Origin: CAVTJX01 sp963735175
GTDB taxonomy: Bacteria; Electryoneota; RPQS01
NCBI GenBank assembly: GCA_963735175.1
Contig: CAVTJX010000003.1
Span: forward strand, 124,001 to 188,000
Reading direction: 5' to 3'
Length of the DNA stretch: 64,000 nt
The translations under genes and the position numbers were made by a program. Positions 17,427-26,497 of this stretch are shown one piece after another (within the stretch, counting starts at the first letter, position 1; each line of letters begins with the position of its first letter). The notes beneath the pieces are model-generated. The model saw only the letters and a list, made by a program, of their open reading frames with translations, was not told the DNA's origin and did not search any database.

Positions 17427-19061
17427 ATGGCGCAGCTTGTACGGCTTCTTGTGATCTGCACCCTGCTGCTGAGTGTGCATGCAGCCTGGGCGGATACGAC
17501 GTGGGTGGATCCGGGTCCGGTGTCCGGCTTGTGGGAGGTCGCAGGCAGTCCCTACATGGTGTTAGGGAATGTCGCCGTTCCCCCGCAGCAGCAATTGGAA
17601 ATCACCGCCGGCGTCACCGTCTACTTTGCCGGCCACTGCCGTTTGACGGTGGACGGCGCCCTCTTCGCGCGGGGCACGGAAGACGCGCCGGTGTATTTCA
17701 CCACCGACACACTGTCCAATCCGCAGGGCTGGGCCGGGATCTGGATTTTCTCCCCGGCCGATTCGTGCGCTTTGACCTATGCCGTGATTGAGCACGGCCG
17801 GGCGGAAGCATCCGGCGACTGGGGCCTCGGCGGCGCGATGCTGCTGGACGGAGCCACGCTTTCGCTGAACTCGTGCACGATCCGCAATTGCCGGGCGAAT
17901 TCCGGTCACGGCATTTTTGCCCGCCACGCGGCCCGCCTGACGATTACCGACAGTTGGTTTTACAACAACGGCCGGGACACGGGCAGCGGCGGAGCCATCA
18001 GTTGCCAGTCACAGACGCTACTCACGCTGATTCGTTCGGTGGTGAGCAACAACAGCGCGCTTTACGGCGGCGGACTCAGCCTGGAGAATTCCGTCGCGCT
18101 GATCACCGGCAGCGAGATCGCCAAGAATACCGCCCTCGTCTGGGGCGGCGGCTTCTATTGCCGCGAGACGATGTTGACCATGACGGGGAGTACGCTGGCG
18201 AACAACGCTTCCATCGGCGGCGGCGGTCTCGACGGCCGCTTCAATATCAGCCTCGTGATGGACAGTTGCCTCGTCATCGGCAACAGCGCGATGCGCACGG
18301 GCGCGCAGGGTTATGGCGGCGGGCTGAATTTGCAGAGCGGCGAGCAGATGCTGACCCGCGTCACGTTCGCGGGGAATCAGGCGCCGTCCGCGGCGGCGCT
18401 CAATTGCGGCCCGCAAACCAGCGCCCGCAATTGTATTTTCGCCTTTCAATCGCACGGCGGCAGCGTGCAGTTCAATTACCCGGGCGCCACGCTGCGCTAT
18501 TGCTGCTTCGGCGACAACGCGGGCGGTGACTTTTCCGGGGCCAATACGCCCGCCGGTTTAGGATTGACGACACACGTCAATCTGAACGGCGATTCCTGCG
18601 ACGGCTTCTTCAACCTGTTCGCCGACCCGCTGTTCAGCGACAGCACCGGCGACAGCTTTACGCTGGCGCCGTCGTCTCCGTGTGTGGACGCGGGCGATCC
18701 ACTGCTGCCGCTTGATCCCGACGGATCGATTTCCGATATGGGCATGCGACCCGTGTTTCACGAGACCCCGGCGTCGCCGCTGGCGGCGGCGCTGCCCGCC
18801 CATCCCGCTCTGCATCCGGCCTATCCCAATCCCTTCAATCCGCGAACGACGCTCCGTTACGATCTGGAACGCGCGGGTGTGACCTCCGTGCGCATCTATG
18901 ACCTCAATGGCCGCATGGTGACGACGCTGTTTGAAGGACGGCAGACGGCGGGCCATCATACCCTCGATTGGGACGCCGGCGATCTGCCCTCCGGCGCCTA
19001 CTTTGCCCTGCTCTGCGCCGGCGATTTGCGCGTGGCGCAACAACTTCTACTCGTCAAATAA
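17427..19061 (+). CDS. Secreted right-handed beta-helix protein with C-terminal sorting domain
   Basis: From ATG 17427 the protein has 544 residues: a signal peptide (LVRLLVICTLLLSVHAAWA), an N-terminal cap, then a parallel beta-helix. The helix shows the repeated pattern of short strands and Asn/Gly turns seen in Pbp1/pectate-lyase-like folds (GGAISCQSQTLLTLIRSVV, NNSALYGGGLSLENSV, NTALVWGGGFYCRETML, NNASIGGGGL). The C-terminal domain has HPAYPNPFNPRTTLRYDL and ends QQLLLVK. Such proteins bind or cleave polysaccharides or act as surface adhesins. No catalytic residues are evident. The frame is open from 17280, but the signal peptide fixes the start at 17427. Confidence 0.85.
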   Translation: MAQLVRLLVICTLLLSVHAAWADTTWVDPGPVSGLWEVAGSPYMVLGNVAVPPQQQLEITAGVTVYFAGHCRLTVDGALFARGTEDAPVYFTTDTLSNPQGWAGIWIFSPADSCALTYAVIEHGRAEASGDWGLGGAMLLDGATLSLNSCTIRNCRANSGHGIFARHAARLTITDSWFYNNGRDTGSGGAISCQSQTLLTLIRSVVSNNSALYGGGLSLENSVALITGSEIAKNTALVWGGGFYCRETMLTMTGSTLANNASIGGGGLDGRFNISLVMDSCLVIGNSAMRTGAQGYGGGLNLQSGEQMLTRVTFAGNQAPSAAALNCGPQTSARNCIFAFQSHGGSVQFNYPGATLRYCCFGDNAGGDFSGANTPAGLGLTTHVNLNGDSCDGFFNLFADPLFSDSTGDSFTLAPSSPCVDAGDPLLPLDPDGSISDMGMRPVFHETPASPLAAALPAHPALHPAYPNPFNPRTTLRYDLERAGVTSVRIYDLNGRMVTTLFEGRQTAGHHTLDWDAGDLPSGAYFALLCAGDLRVAQQLLLVK

Positions 19062-19170
19062 AACGCTGAAACACTGAAACACTGAAACCGGCGCGAGCCA
19101 ATCCGCCGATTCTACTTTTCAGTGTACCCGGCCTTATTTTACTCTTGCTTTCAGCGTCTCAGCGTTTCCC
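19062..19170. repeat. Short GCTGAAACACTGAAA tracts between genes
   Basis: AACGCTGAAACACTGAAACA at about 19064-19083 is answered by TTTCAGTGTA (about 19120) and TTTCAGCGTCTCAGCGTTT (about 19149-19168), an imperfect long-range inverted repeat spanning the gap before acpS. Confidence 0.45.
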
Positions 19171-19177
19171 CTTCTCT

Positions 19178-19558
19178 ATGCTGCCCCCCAAACCGATTTT
19201 ACCATCCTGCGGCATTGACCTGGTCGAGGTCGAGCGCATTCGCTTAAAGCTCGACGATCCGGTTTTTTTAGAGCGCATCTTCACCGAGCGCGAACGCGCG
19301 GAATGTCTCGGCCGCGCCCGGGCCGAAGAATCGCTCGCCGCGCGCTGGGCGGCTAAGGAAGCCGTGGCCAAAGCCCTCGGCGTGGGTATCGGCCAGTATT
19401 TGTCGTTTCTCGACGTGGAAGTGATCAGCGGCCGGGGCAAAGTGCCGCAGGTTCACATCCACGGACCCTACGCCGAGTATCCGATGCGCGTGGCCCTCAG
19501 CCTGACGCATACCCGCACCACGGCGGCGGCGGTGGTCATGATCTACCCCGACGTCTAA
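19178..19558 (+). CDS. acpS: Holo-[acyl-carrier-protein] synthase AcpS
   Basis: AcpS transfers 4'-phosphopantetheine from CoA to acyl carrier protein. From ATG 19178 the protein has 126 residues. CGIDLVEVERIRLKL contains the metal-binding Asp, followed by FLERIFTERERAECLGRA. The core motif is AARWAAKEAVAKALGVG, whose Glu is the second metal ligand, and the C-terminal VALSLTHTRTTAAAVV is the usual final strand. The frame is open to 19145, but that extension comes from the inverted-repeat tract. The gene lacks an obvious ribosome site. The family call is secure. Confidence 0.93.
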   Translation: MLPPKPILPSCGIDLVEVERIRLKLDDPVFLERIFTERERAECLGRARAEESLAARWAAKEAVAKALGVGIGQYLSFLDVEVISGRGKVPQVHIHGPYAEYPMRVALSLTHTRTTAAAVVMIYPDV

Positions 19559-19670
19559 CCGCTCTCCCGCCGCATTCCCGCACTGAATTGCCGACTGTGG
19601 AGCCATCCCGCATTCCTCCCCCCGACGCGATTACGCTCTGCATATTGCCTTTTAACTTGAGGAGCCTGCC

Positions 19671-21860
19671 ATGAAAATTTTCACGATCCTGCTTTGTGTT
19701 CTCGTCGGGATCACCGCCGCCTGGGCGGTGAGCGTTCCCGCGCGGAATCCCGGCCACACCGCCGGCGGTTCGCTCGACCAGGCCTGGGGTCCCGATACCT
19801 ACGGCTACCGGGCCAAGGATTCCAACGAAACCGGCGGTCCCGCCTATCTGTGGCATGATATCTCGACCAGCGGCACGGCGGTGACCGGGCTGGGCGACGA
19901 CAACTTCGTCGGCCCGTTTTCCATTGGTTTCGATTTCCATTTTTATTGGTACGACGTGGACCAGTTCTGGATCGGGTCCAACGGCTACATCAAGTTTTCC
20001 GCCAACGGCCAGCTCGCCTCGCCGTTTGTGCAGTTCCCCACTTCGAGCGAGCCCAATGACGTGATCGGCGCCTACGTGGCCGACTGGGTGTTCGGCGGCG
20101 CCGAACCGAGCGCCTGCTATCGCTGGACGAACAACGACGACACGCTGATCGTGTCGTGGTCGAACGCCACCGCGTGGACGGACACCGGTAACATCGGCAA
20201 CCACAATTTCGAACTGATTCTTTCGGCGGTCGACTCTTCGATCACCTTTATGTATGGCGCGCAGACGGGCGCGACCTACAACAACTACACGTCGATCGGC
20301 ATCGAGAACCTCAGCGGCCAGATCGGCCTCTCGACGCATTTCAACGCGTATCCCACGCCCAACTCGGCGATCAAGTTCGAATATCCCGACGTGGTGACCT
20401 ACGCGGTGCATGACCTCTCGCTGATGGCGCTGCATAATTCGGCTTCGGCCGCCATTTTCCTGCGCCCCGGCACGCTCTTTTCGCCGTGGCTCGCCGTGCG
20501 CAATTCGGGCAATCAGAACGAAGGCAACTTCAACATCAGCTACACGCTGCGCCGCGCCAACAATCAGGTCGTGGCGCTGAGCACGGTGACGCATCCCTCG
20601 ATCACGGCCGGCGCTGTGCTGGACGTCAACTATGCCGAACTGTGGACGGTGGATACGACCCCCAGTCTGCGCGCGGTGGCGACCGTAACGCGCCCCGGCG
20701 ACATGATCGCCACGAATAACATGGCGACGGGTGAAGTCCACGCGGTGGTGTTGACCGACCAGCCGGTGGAACTGGCCTACGACGATGGCTTCGCCGACGA
20801 CAGCTTGAGCTGGGCCGGCGGCGACGGCGGCATCGGCAACCAGTTCGTGCCGCCCACATATCCCGTGGAAATCACCAGCCTGCGCTATTTCATCTGGAGC
20901 AACGTGGCCGACGATTTCGGCGCGCAGATCCTCGACGATGACGGCCCGGCCGGCGGTCCCGGCACGGTGCTGTTCACCACCACGGTGACCAATCCCCCCG
21001 CCCAGCAGTGGGCCGTGGTAAATCTGCCGACGCCGGTGGAAATCACGAGTGGTTCGTTCTACGTCGCTTGGCTCCAGCTCGGCACGGATATGACGGTCGC
21101 GCTCGATTCCGACGCGCCGCCGTTCTCCCGCCGCCTGTGGGAAAACACCGGCAGCACGTGGGCCGAGAGCCGCCAGAACGGCAGCACCGACGCCCTCATC
21201 CGTTGCTCGATCCGCGACCTCGAACCCGCGCCGCAGCCCTTTGCCCGCGTCGCTCCCACCGACAGCAGCACGCAGGACCTGCAGACGACGCAGGTGCTGC
21301 ACTTTGCGTGGCGCACGTCGGTGGATCCGAACGACACCGATTTCAGCTATCGCCTGTACATGACGTCGCCCGACGCGGACTGGTTCCCGGACACCATGCT
21401 CACCGTGGGCGCGCCGGATACCACACTGGATTACACGGTGCCGCTGCCGGTCGACCGGTCGCTGGATGAAATCTATTGGGTGCACTGGACGGTGATGGCC
21501 GTCTCGGGCGCGGATACCACCTGGCCTTCAAACGGCATTGGCCGCTTCCACATCGACGCGCTCGGCGCGGTTACGGAAGTTACCGGTCCGGCGCTGGTCA
21601 CGGAATATGCGGTCTCGGCATATCCCAATCCTTTCAATCCCACGACTCGCATCGGCTACGACCTGCCGCAGGCGGGGAACGTGGAACTGAAGATCTTCAA
21701 TCTCCTCGGTGAGGAAGTGACGACGCTGGTCAATGGCCGCCACGAGGCGGGCCGCTTCGCAGTCGAGTGGAACGGCGCGCTCGCGCCCTCCGGCACCTAC
21801 TTCGCCGTCCTGCACACCCCTGCCGCCACCCGCGTCCAGAAACTGCTGCTCTTGAAGTAA
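19671..21860 (+). CDS. Large secreted protein with C-terminal sorting domain, otherwise unknown
   Basis: ATG 19671 follows GAGGAG-like bases (TTGAGGAGCC). The 729-residue product has a signal peptide (IFTILLCVLVGITAAWA). A jellyroll-like domain follows (about 60-240; VGPFSIGFDFHFYWYDVDQF, IGSNGYIKFSANG, SNATAWTDTG). It resembles a domain found before C25-type modules, and the C25 protein at 5177-8866 has a similar WISSNGWMSF element. CARDB-like and Ig-like segments are next, and the C-terminal sorting domain has AYPNPFNPTTRIGYDL and ends RVQKLLLLK. No enzymatic motif was found. The likely fate is export and surface anchoring or release. Confidence 0.8.
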   Translation: MKIFTILLCVLVGITAAWAVSVPARNPGHTAGGSLDQAWGPDTYGYRAKDSNETGGPAYLWHDISTSGTAVTGLGDDNFVGPFSIGFDFHFYWYDVDQFWIGSNGYIKFSANGQLASPFVQFPTSSEPNDVIGAYVADWVFGGAEPSACYRWTNNDDTLIVSWSNATAWTDTGNIGNHNFELILSAVDSSITFMYGAQTGATYNNYTSIGIENLSGQIGLSTHFNAYPTPNSAIKFEYPDVVTYAVHDLSLMALHNSASAAIFLRPGTLFSPWLAVRNSGNQNEGNFNISYTLRRANNQVVALSTVTHPSITAGAVLDVNYAELWTVDTTPSLRAVATVTRPGDMIATNNMATGEVHAVVLTDQPVELAYDDGFADDSLSWAGGDGGIGNQFVPPTYPVEITSLRYFIWSNVADDFGAQILDDDGPAGGPGTVLFTTTVTNPPAQQWAVVNLPTPVEITSGSFYVAWLQLGTDMTVALDSDAPPFSRRLWENTGSTWAESRQNGSTDALIRCSIRDLEPAPQPFARVAPTDSSTQDLQTTQVLHFAWRTSVDPNDTDFSYRLYMTSPDADWFPDTMLTVGAPDTTLDYTVPLPVDRSLDEIYWVHWTVMAVSGADTTWPSNGIGRFHIDALGAVTEVTGPALVTEYAVSAYPNPFNPTTRIGYDLPQAGNVELKIFNLLGEEVTTLVNGRHEAGRFAVEWNGALAPSGTYFAVLHTPAATRVQKLLLLK

Positions 21861-21881
21861 GACCTGCAATGGATCGAGCAT

Positions 21882-21907
21882 GGGGCGGCCTGTTTTTAGG
21901 CCGCCCC
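21882..21907 (+). terminator. Hairpin terminator after the secreted protein
   Basis: GGGGCGGCCT, loop GTTTTT and AGGCCGCCCC form a 10-bp perfect stem starting about 22 nt after the stop codon. The T-rich part is in the loop, so this may be a processing or stabilising hairpin. Confidence 0.55.
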
Positions 21908-21984
21908 TGCTCCTCCGCGATGCCGCAGATTGGATTGCACAAACGTAATTGCCTTTTGTCGTTTACTTGAAAGCTGGGAGTGGC

Positions 21985-23256
21985 ATGATAACACAAGTTG
22001 ACATATTTAACTTTAAAGCTCTTCGAGCTGTTAGCGTACCACTTGCTCCTTACCAGCTATTAATTGGACCGAATGGTACGGGCAAGAGTAGCGTGTTTGA
22101 TGCGATACTTCTACTAAAAAATTCTATGCTTGGTGACGGGCCGCAGACTGCTATTCGCCAAACGGGTGCGGATAATCTCGTTGAATTAACGCACTGCAAA
22201 GAAGGTGGTTCTATAGGTATTTCTGTTCTTCTCGAAAGATCAGATTGGCCACCATTACGATACACGATTATATTGTCGCAGAACGAAAAACTCGGCGTAA
22301 TTGTAGAGGCTGAATCGGTCACGATGATGACTGATGCTATATCTACAGATATTCTCGGTATTAATACAGAAGAGTCGATAAATCTCGACCTTTTCAGAAA
22401 GACAGATGCTGCAGCACAGGTAGATGTACTAAGACGACATGCCACGCACAAGACCAAGGGATGGCAGCGTATTCTGTACAAGACATCGACTGCGGCAGAT
22501 ATGTATATCCGACCTGGGGGTGATTCTGGTAAGAAGGGCTGGCAGCACCAGACGTTACTTGCAGGTCCCAAACAGATGACATTAAAATTTGCACCAAGCG
22601 AACGAGGTTATGAATATATTAGTTGGGTAAAGGAGAGTTTGCTTAACGCTCCTATTCGTATTCAGTTGGATATTGACGCTGTTAGGTCATCAGGATCACC
22701 TGAGAAGTCCGGCGAATCATTAACGCCTACCGGCGATAATTTTGCTAATGTGATTTCGCGATTTATGGTTGCTGATCCGGGAAATTTCAAAAGATGGTTG
22801 GCGCATGTTCGGTCCTATATTTCTGAGATTGTAGACATTTCTGTTGTCACTCGCCCAGACAATAAAAGAACTACGGTACAAGCGATTTCGCCTGATGGGG
22901 TGCATATACCACAGTATTTACTCTCTGATGGTACCCTTAGATTTCTAGCACTTACATTGTTAGCATACTCGTCAAACAGTCCCCGGTTTCTCCTAATTGA
23001 AGAACCGGAAAACGGTTTGCACCCTCGCGTTATCGAAGGAGTATTATCGCCGTTTAAAATTGCTGACGAGGAGCAACAAGTATTGTTTGCGTCCCACTCG
23101 CCGATAGTCCTAGCGAATTTTAGTCTTGAAGATGTAATTGTTTTTCAGAAGCCGCATAACGGGACGGAGTTGTGCAGAGCCATCGATCACCCCGCTGTTA
23201 CACAATGGCATGATGAACTTGATAATGCCAGTCTTCTCGTAGCAGGAATTCTCTGA
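21985..23256 (+). CDS. AAA/ABC-type ATPase (RecF/OLD-like, AAA_21), first gene of an AT-richer two-gene module
   Basis: ATG 21985 follows GGGAG. The 423-residue protein begins MITQVDIFNFKAL and has Walker A GPNGTGKSS (residues 28-36), an ABC signature LSDGTLR (313-319), Walker B FLLIEEPENGLHP (about 335-347) and an H-loop with His371 in FASHSPIVL. This is the domain order of small SMC/RecF-like ATPases such as those in OLD, PARIS and AbiL-type defence systems. Base composition (about 45% GC by eye) and codon use differ from both neighbours. The stop TGA shares its A with the next gene's ATG, implying coupled translation. The defence role is inferred from architecture only. Confidence 0.8.
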   Translation: MITQVDIFNFKALRAVSVPLAPYQLLIGPNGTGKSSVFDAILLLKNSMLGDGPQTAIRQTGADNLVELTHCKEGGSIGISVLLERSDWPPLRYTIILSQNEKLGVIVEAESVTMMTDAISTDILGINTEESINLDLFRKTDAAAQVDVLRRHATHKTKGWQRILYKTSTAADMYIRPGGDSGKKGWQHQTLLAGPKQMTLKFAPSERGYEYISWVKESLLNAPIRIQLDIDAVRSSGSPEKSGESLTPTGDNFANVISRFMVADPGNFKRWLAHVRSYISEIVDISVVTRPDNKRTTVQAISPDGVHIPQYLLSDGTLRFLALTLLAYSSNSPRFLLIEEPENGLHPRVIEGVLSPFKIADEEQQVLFASHSPIVLANFSLEDVIVFQKPHNGTELCRAIDHPAVTQWHDELDNASLLVAGIL

Positions 23257-23867
23257 TGGCCAGTCTACTATGCGTCGTACCCGATTCACCGTATACCGGT
23301 TTGATCGGAGCGATCCAATACGGACATGCTCAGCTTGGCATCGGTCACTTTGAACCGGTTGTGTATCCACATACTGGAAGAGATTCAGGCGTATTCAAGC
23401 AGGCGGACTTTATAGCGAGGTCAAAACGAGGTAGACCGCCTGAAAAAGAGCGGTATGCGCTTGCGTTGCTTGACCTAGAAGGATGCAATGCGGGGACTGA
23501 CAGAAGTAGAATTGAATCTCAAATCGAAGTAAATCTCGCGAGGGTTACATTTTCAGAGTGCTGCTGCGCAGTATGTGTAGCGCCTGAGCTGGAAGCACTT
23601 TATTTAGCGCATCCAAATTCCCTTGCAGAATTCTTGGACACAGACGAATGTATAGTCCGGGACTGGATACAAAAAGCTGAAGATCAGCATCAACGTGGAT
23701 TTGAGGAAAGGATGCTATATGTATTACGTCAACATCGAAAGCTTACGCACGAGAAAATCAGTTTTCGGGAGGTAGTTGATTGCACAGACTATACATTATG
23801 GACTGTTGATGATGAAACTCCTTACGGGAAATTGATAACAACACTTAGAACTTGGTTCCCTGCATGA
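23256..23867 (+). CDS. Hypothetical DUF4276/Toprim-like partner of the ATPase
   Basis: The 203-residue product starts at ATG 23256, overlapping the ATPase stop by one base. No motif is certain. The pattern LALLDLEG (residues 69-76, acidic pair Asp73/Glu75) followed about 30 residues later by CVAPELEALYLAHP (107-120) resembles the acidic strand and Glu-containing helix of DUF4276/RloB-like proteins, a Toprim-type nuclease fold often paired with AAA_21 ATPases. The cluster ECCCAVC at 101-107 is unusual. It shares the AT-richer composition of the ATPase gene, so the pair was probably acquired together. An effector nuclease role is inference. Confidence 0.5.
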   Translation: MASLLCVVPDSPYTGLIGAIQYGHAQLGIGHFEPVVYPHTGRDSGVFKQADFIARSKRGRPPEKERYALALLDLEGCNAGTDRSRIESQIEVNLARVTFSECCCAVCVAPELEALYLAHPNSLAEFLDTDECIVRDWIQKAEDQHQRGFEERMLYVLRQHRKLTHEKISFREVVDCTDYTLWTVDDETPYGKLITTLRTWFPA

Positions 23868-23922
23868 TGGCGCAGAGAAGATCTCATTTTGGTTATTCCG
23901 TTCTTAATTCCGAATTGGTTCC

Positions 23923-25527
23923 ATGCTTCCACTTTTAACGTCTGACCAGATGCGGCGGCTCGATGCGCACGCCATTGAGGAGATCGGGATTCCCGGGATC
24001 GTGCTCATGGAGAACGCGGCGCGGGCGATGCTCGAAGCCATCGAAGAGCGGCTCGGCGATGTCGAACCGCTGAGCATCGCCGTGATTTGCGGGCCGGGCA
24101 ACAACGGCGGCGACGGCTTTGCGCTCGCGCGGCATTTGTTCTTGCGCGGCGCGGAGGTCGACGTGTATCTGCTGCCCGACGCGGACAGTCTGAAAGGCGA
24201 CGCGCTGACGAACTACGTCCTGCTCGAACGGCTTGGGTTGCACGCGATCCAGTGGGCCGCGGAAGATGAAGGCATCACGCTCACCGAGTACGACCTGATT
24301 GTCGACGCGATCTTCGGCACCGGCGCGGTGCGCGCGCCGGACGGCGTGTACGCGCAGGCCATCGAAGCGATCAACGAATCGCCCGCCGAGGTTTATGCCG
24401 TGGACGTGCCCTCGGGCATCGACGCGACCACCGGCGAAGCGCCGGGCGAGGCCGTCGAGGCCGATGTGACTGTCACTTTTCAAGAGGCCAAGTGCGGGCT
24501 GCTGCTGCCGCCGGGCCGCGATCTCGCGGGCGATCTCATCGTCGCGCCGATTTCCATTCCCGACGACGAACAGATCATCGCCGCCGCGCCCTTCTGGCTG
24601 CCCGAAGACGCCGACGTGTTGCAGCAGTTGCCGGAGCGGCCGCGTGACGCGCACAAGGGATTGTTCGGCAATCTGCTGATCATCGCGGGTTCGCGCGGCA
24701 TGAGCGGCGCGGCGCGGCTGTCGAGTCTCGCGGCGCTGCGCTCGGGAGTCGGCCTCGTGAAGGTCGCCTGCCCCGAGTGTATTCGCCTCGAAATCGCCGC
24801 GTTCCGTCCCGAAATCATGACCATCGGCCTGCCGGCGACGCCACGCGGCGCGATTGCCGCCGAGGCATTGGAGGCGCTGAAAGCCGAGCTCGAATGGGCG
24901 AATGTCATCGCCGTCGGACCGGGACTGGGCAACGACGAAGCGACGGCGAAATTCTTGGCCGCCCTCTTCAGCTATGCCAAGCTGCCGTACGTGATCGACG
25001 CCGACGGGCTGAATCTGATTGCCGCGCACGGCCTCCTGACCGCGCTGCCGGAAGAGGACGTGGTGCTGACGCCGCATCCGGGCGAGTTCGACCGCCTGGC
25101 GGGCGAGAAGCATGCGGATTTTTCAACTCGCGTTGCTGCCGCGCGGATGTTTGCGCAGGAACATAGTGTACATTTACTGCTGAAGGGCGCGCCCACCATC
25201 AGCTTCAATCCGGACGGCCTCGGCGTGCTGAATCCCACGGGCAATCCGGGCCTCGCCACGGCCGGGTCGGGCGACGTGCTGACGGGGATTATCGGCGCGC
25301 TGCGGGCCCAGGGCCTCGACACCCACAGCGCCTCGTGGATGGCGGCCTTCCTGCACGGGCGGGCGGCAGACCTCGCGGCGGAAGAGATCGGGATGGCCTC
25401 GCTGCTGGCCGGAGACGTCATCACCTACCTGCCGGCGGCCTTTGCCTCGGTTGCCGCAGAGGAAACCGAGGATGAGGAGGGCGGCGATTCCGGGCATTCC
25501 TGCGGTTGTAACGGGCACTGTGCATGA
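23923..25527 (+). CDS. nnr: Bifunctional NAD(P)H-hydrate repair enzyme (epimerase + ADP-dependent dehydratase)
   Basis: This enzyme repairs hydrated NAD(P)H: the N-terminal epimerase converts R to S epimers and the C-terminal domain dehydrates the S form using ADP. The 534-residue protein has the YjeF_N motifs GIPGIVLMENAARAM and CGPGNNGGDGFALARHL (about residues 25-70), then DAIFGTGAVR. The carbohydrate-kinase-like domain follows with HKGLFGNLLIIAGSRGMSG, TPHPGEFDRLAG and GNPGLATAGSGDVLTG. The last residues are Cys/His-rich (HSCGCNGHCA), which is unusual and could bind metal. The gene is intact, GC-rich, and overlaps the next gene by 4 nt (ATGA). Confidence 0.93.
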   Translation: MLPLLTSDQMRRLDAHAIEEIGIPGIVLMENAARAMLEAIEERLGDVEPLSIAVICGPGNNGGDGFALARHLFLRGAEVDVYLLPDADSLKGDALTNYVLLERLGLHAIQWAAEDEGITLTEYDLIVDAIFGTGAVRAPDGVYAQAIEAINESPAEVYAVDVPSGIDATTGEAPGEAVEADVTVTFQEAKCGLLLPPGRDLAGDLIVAPISIPDDEQIIAAAPFWLPEDADVLQQLPERPRDAHKGLFGNLLIIAGSRGMSGAARLSSLAALRSGVGLVKVACPECIRLEIAAFRPEIMTIGLPATPRGAIAAEALEALKAELEWANVIAVGPGLGNDEATAKFLAALFSYAKLPYVIDADGLNLIAAHGLLTALPEEDVVLTPHPGEFDRLAGEKHADFSTRVAAARMFAQEHSVHLLLKGAPTISFNPDGLGVLNPTGNPGLATAGSGDVLTGIIGALRAQGLDTHSASWMAAFLHGRAADLAAEEIGMASLLAGDVITYLPAAFASVAAEETEDEEGGDSGHSCGCNGHCA

Positions 25528-25946
25528 GTGAACCCGTGGCGGATAATGCGTCGCGTTGGTTTCCGGCCTCGTTTTGGCCGGCGGCGGCCGCTTTATGGAC
25601 GGCGGCCGTGCTTGCACTGGCTTTAAGCCCCGATGTACGTTCGAGTTGGCTGATAAAAACGCTGGGCGACAAGATCCTGCACGCGGGGGCGTTCACCGTG
25701 GGAGGCGTGATCTGGATCAAAGCCCTCGAAACCTCTCCCAAACTGACCCGGGCCGGGGCCTGGATTGCCGGAACGGTGGCGGCGTTACTGGTGGGAATCG
25801 CGATTGAATTGCTGCAACGCTACGTGCCGACCCGCAGCGCCGACGCGCGGGATTTTCTGGCGGACATCCTCGGAGTCCTCGTGGCGGTAATCTATTTGAC
25901 CCTCGCGCTGGGGATCAGCACACTGCTTCGTCGCAAGCGGATTTGA
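25524..25946 (+). CDS. VanZ-like membrane protein
   Basis: A 140-residue protein with about four membrane segments. The VanZ-type pattern is visible as DKILHAGAFTVGGVIW, then GIAIELLQRYVPTRSADARD with FLADILGVLVAVI: a Lys/His-containing first helix and a Glu/Gln pair followed by an Arg-x-x-Asp-x-x-Asp loop. VanZ homologues are linked to glycopeptide tolerance in some Gram-positives, but in most genomes the role is unknown. It is translationally coupled to nnr through ATGA. Confidence 0.8.
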   Translation: MSEPVADNASRWFPASFWPAAAALWTAAVLALALSPDVRSSWLIKTLGDKILHAGAFTVGGVIWIKALETSPKLTRAGAWIAGTVAALLVGIAIELLQRYVPTRSADARDFLADILGVLVAVIYLTLALGISTLLRRKRI

Positions 25947-26019
25947 TTCCGCTGCATTTAGATAGCGGACAGAGTGGCCGAAAAGCCCTTCGACATTTTA
26001 AAACGGAAGGAGAATTATC

Positions 26020-26457
26020 TTGGCAGGCACCATCAATCGCGTTATATTGGTTGGCAGACTGGGCAAGGACCCCGAAATCAAGTACACGCCGTCGGGCATG
26101 GCCAAAACGGAGTTCTCCCTCGCCACGGACGAGAGTCGCAAGGATGCCCAGGGCAACCGTACCTCGCAGACGGAATGGCACAATATCGTCCTTTGGGACA
26201 AGCAGGCGGAGGTTGCCGGCCAGTATTTGAAGAAAGGCAGCCTGATCTACGTGGAGGGTCGCATTCAGACCCGGTCGTGGGAGGACAGCCAGGGGGGTGG
26301 GACGCGTTATCGCACGGAGATCATCGGCAACCGCTTCGTGATGCTGGGCGGCCGGGCGGATGGCGGAACGTCTGATGTGCCCCGCACTTCGCCAGCGCAG
26401 GCGACCCCGCCCGAGCACTCGGAACGGCCAGAGGACGATGAAGACCTACCATTTTGA
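26020..26457 (+). CDS. ssb: Single-stranded DNA-binding protein
   Basis: SSB coats single-stranded DNA in replication and repair. The start is TTG 26020 (MAGTINRVILVGRLGKDPEI), with AAGGAG upstream at 26006-26011. The OB-fold occupies about residues 3-108 (TEWHNIVLWDKQAEVAGQYL, KGSLIYVEGRIQTRSWED). A short Pro/Glu-rich linker leads to the acidic tip DDEDLPF, which recruits SSB partner proteins. 145 residues is slightly short but normal. Confidence 0.96.
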   Translation: MAGTINRVILVGRLGKDPEIKYTPSGMAKTEFSLATDESRKDAQGNRTSQTEWHNIVLWDKQAEVAGQYLKKGSLIYVEGRIQTRSWEDSQGGGTRYRTEIIGNRFVMLGGRADGGTSDVPRTSPAQATPPEHSERPEDDEDLPF

Positions 26458-26497
26458 GCCGCATGTTGGAAAATTTCTACGAGTTTCCGGAAACGTC

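Noticed and set aside
19536..21485. 649-codon minus-strand frame opposite the 19671 gene
   Set aside because: Composition is Arg/Gly/Val/His-rich and lacks signal peptide or motifs; the plus-strand gene has a signal peptide and sorting domain.
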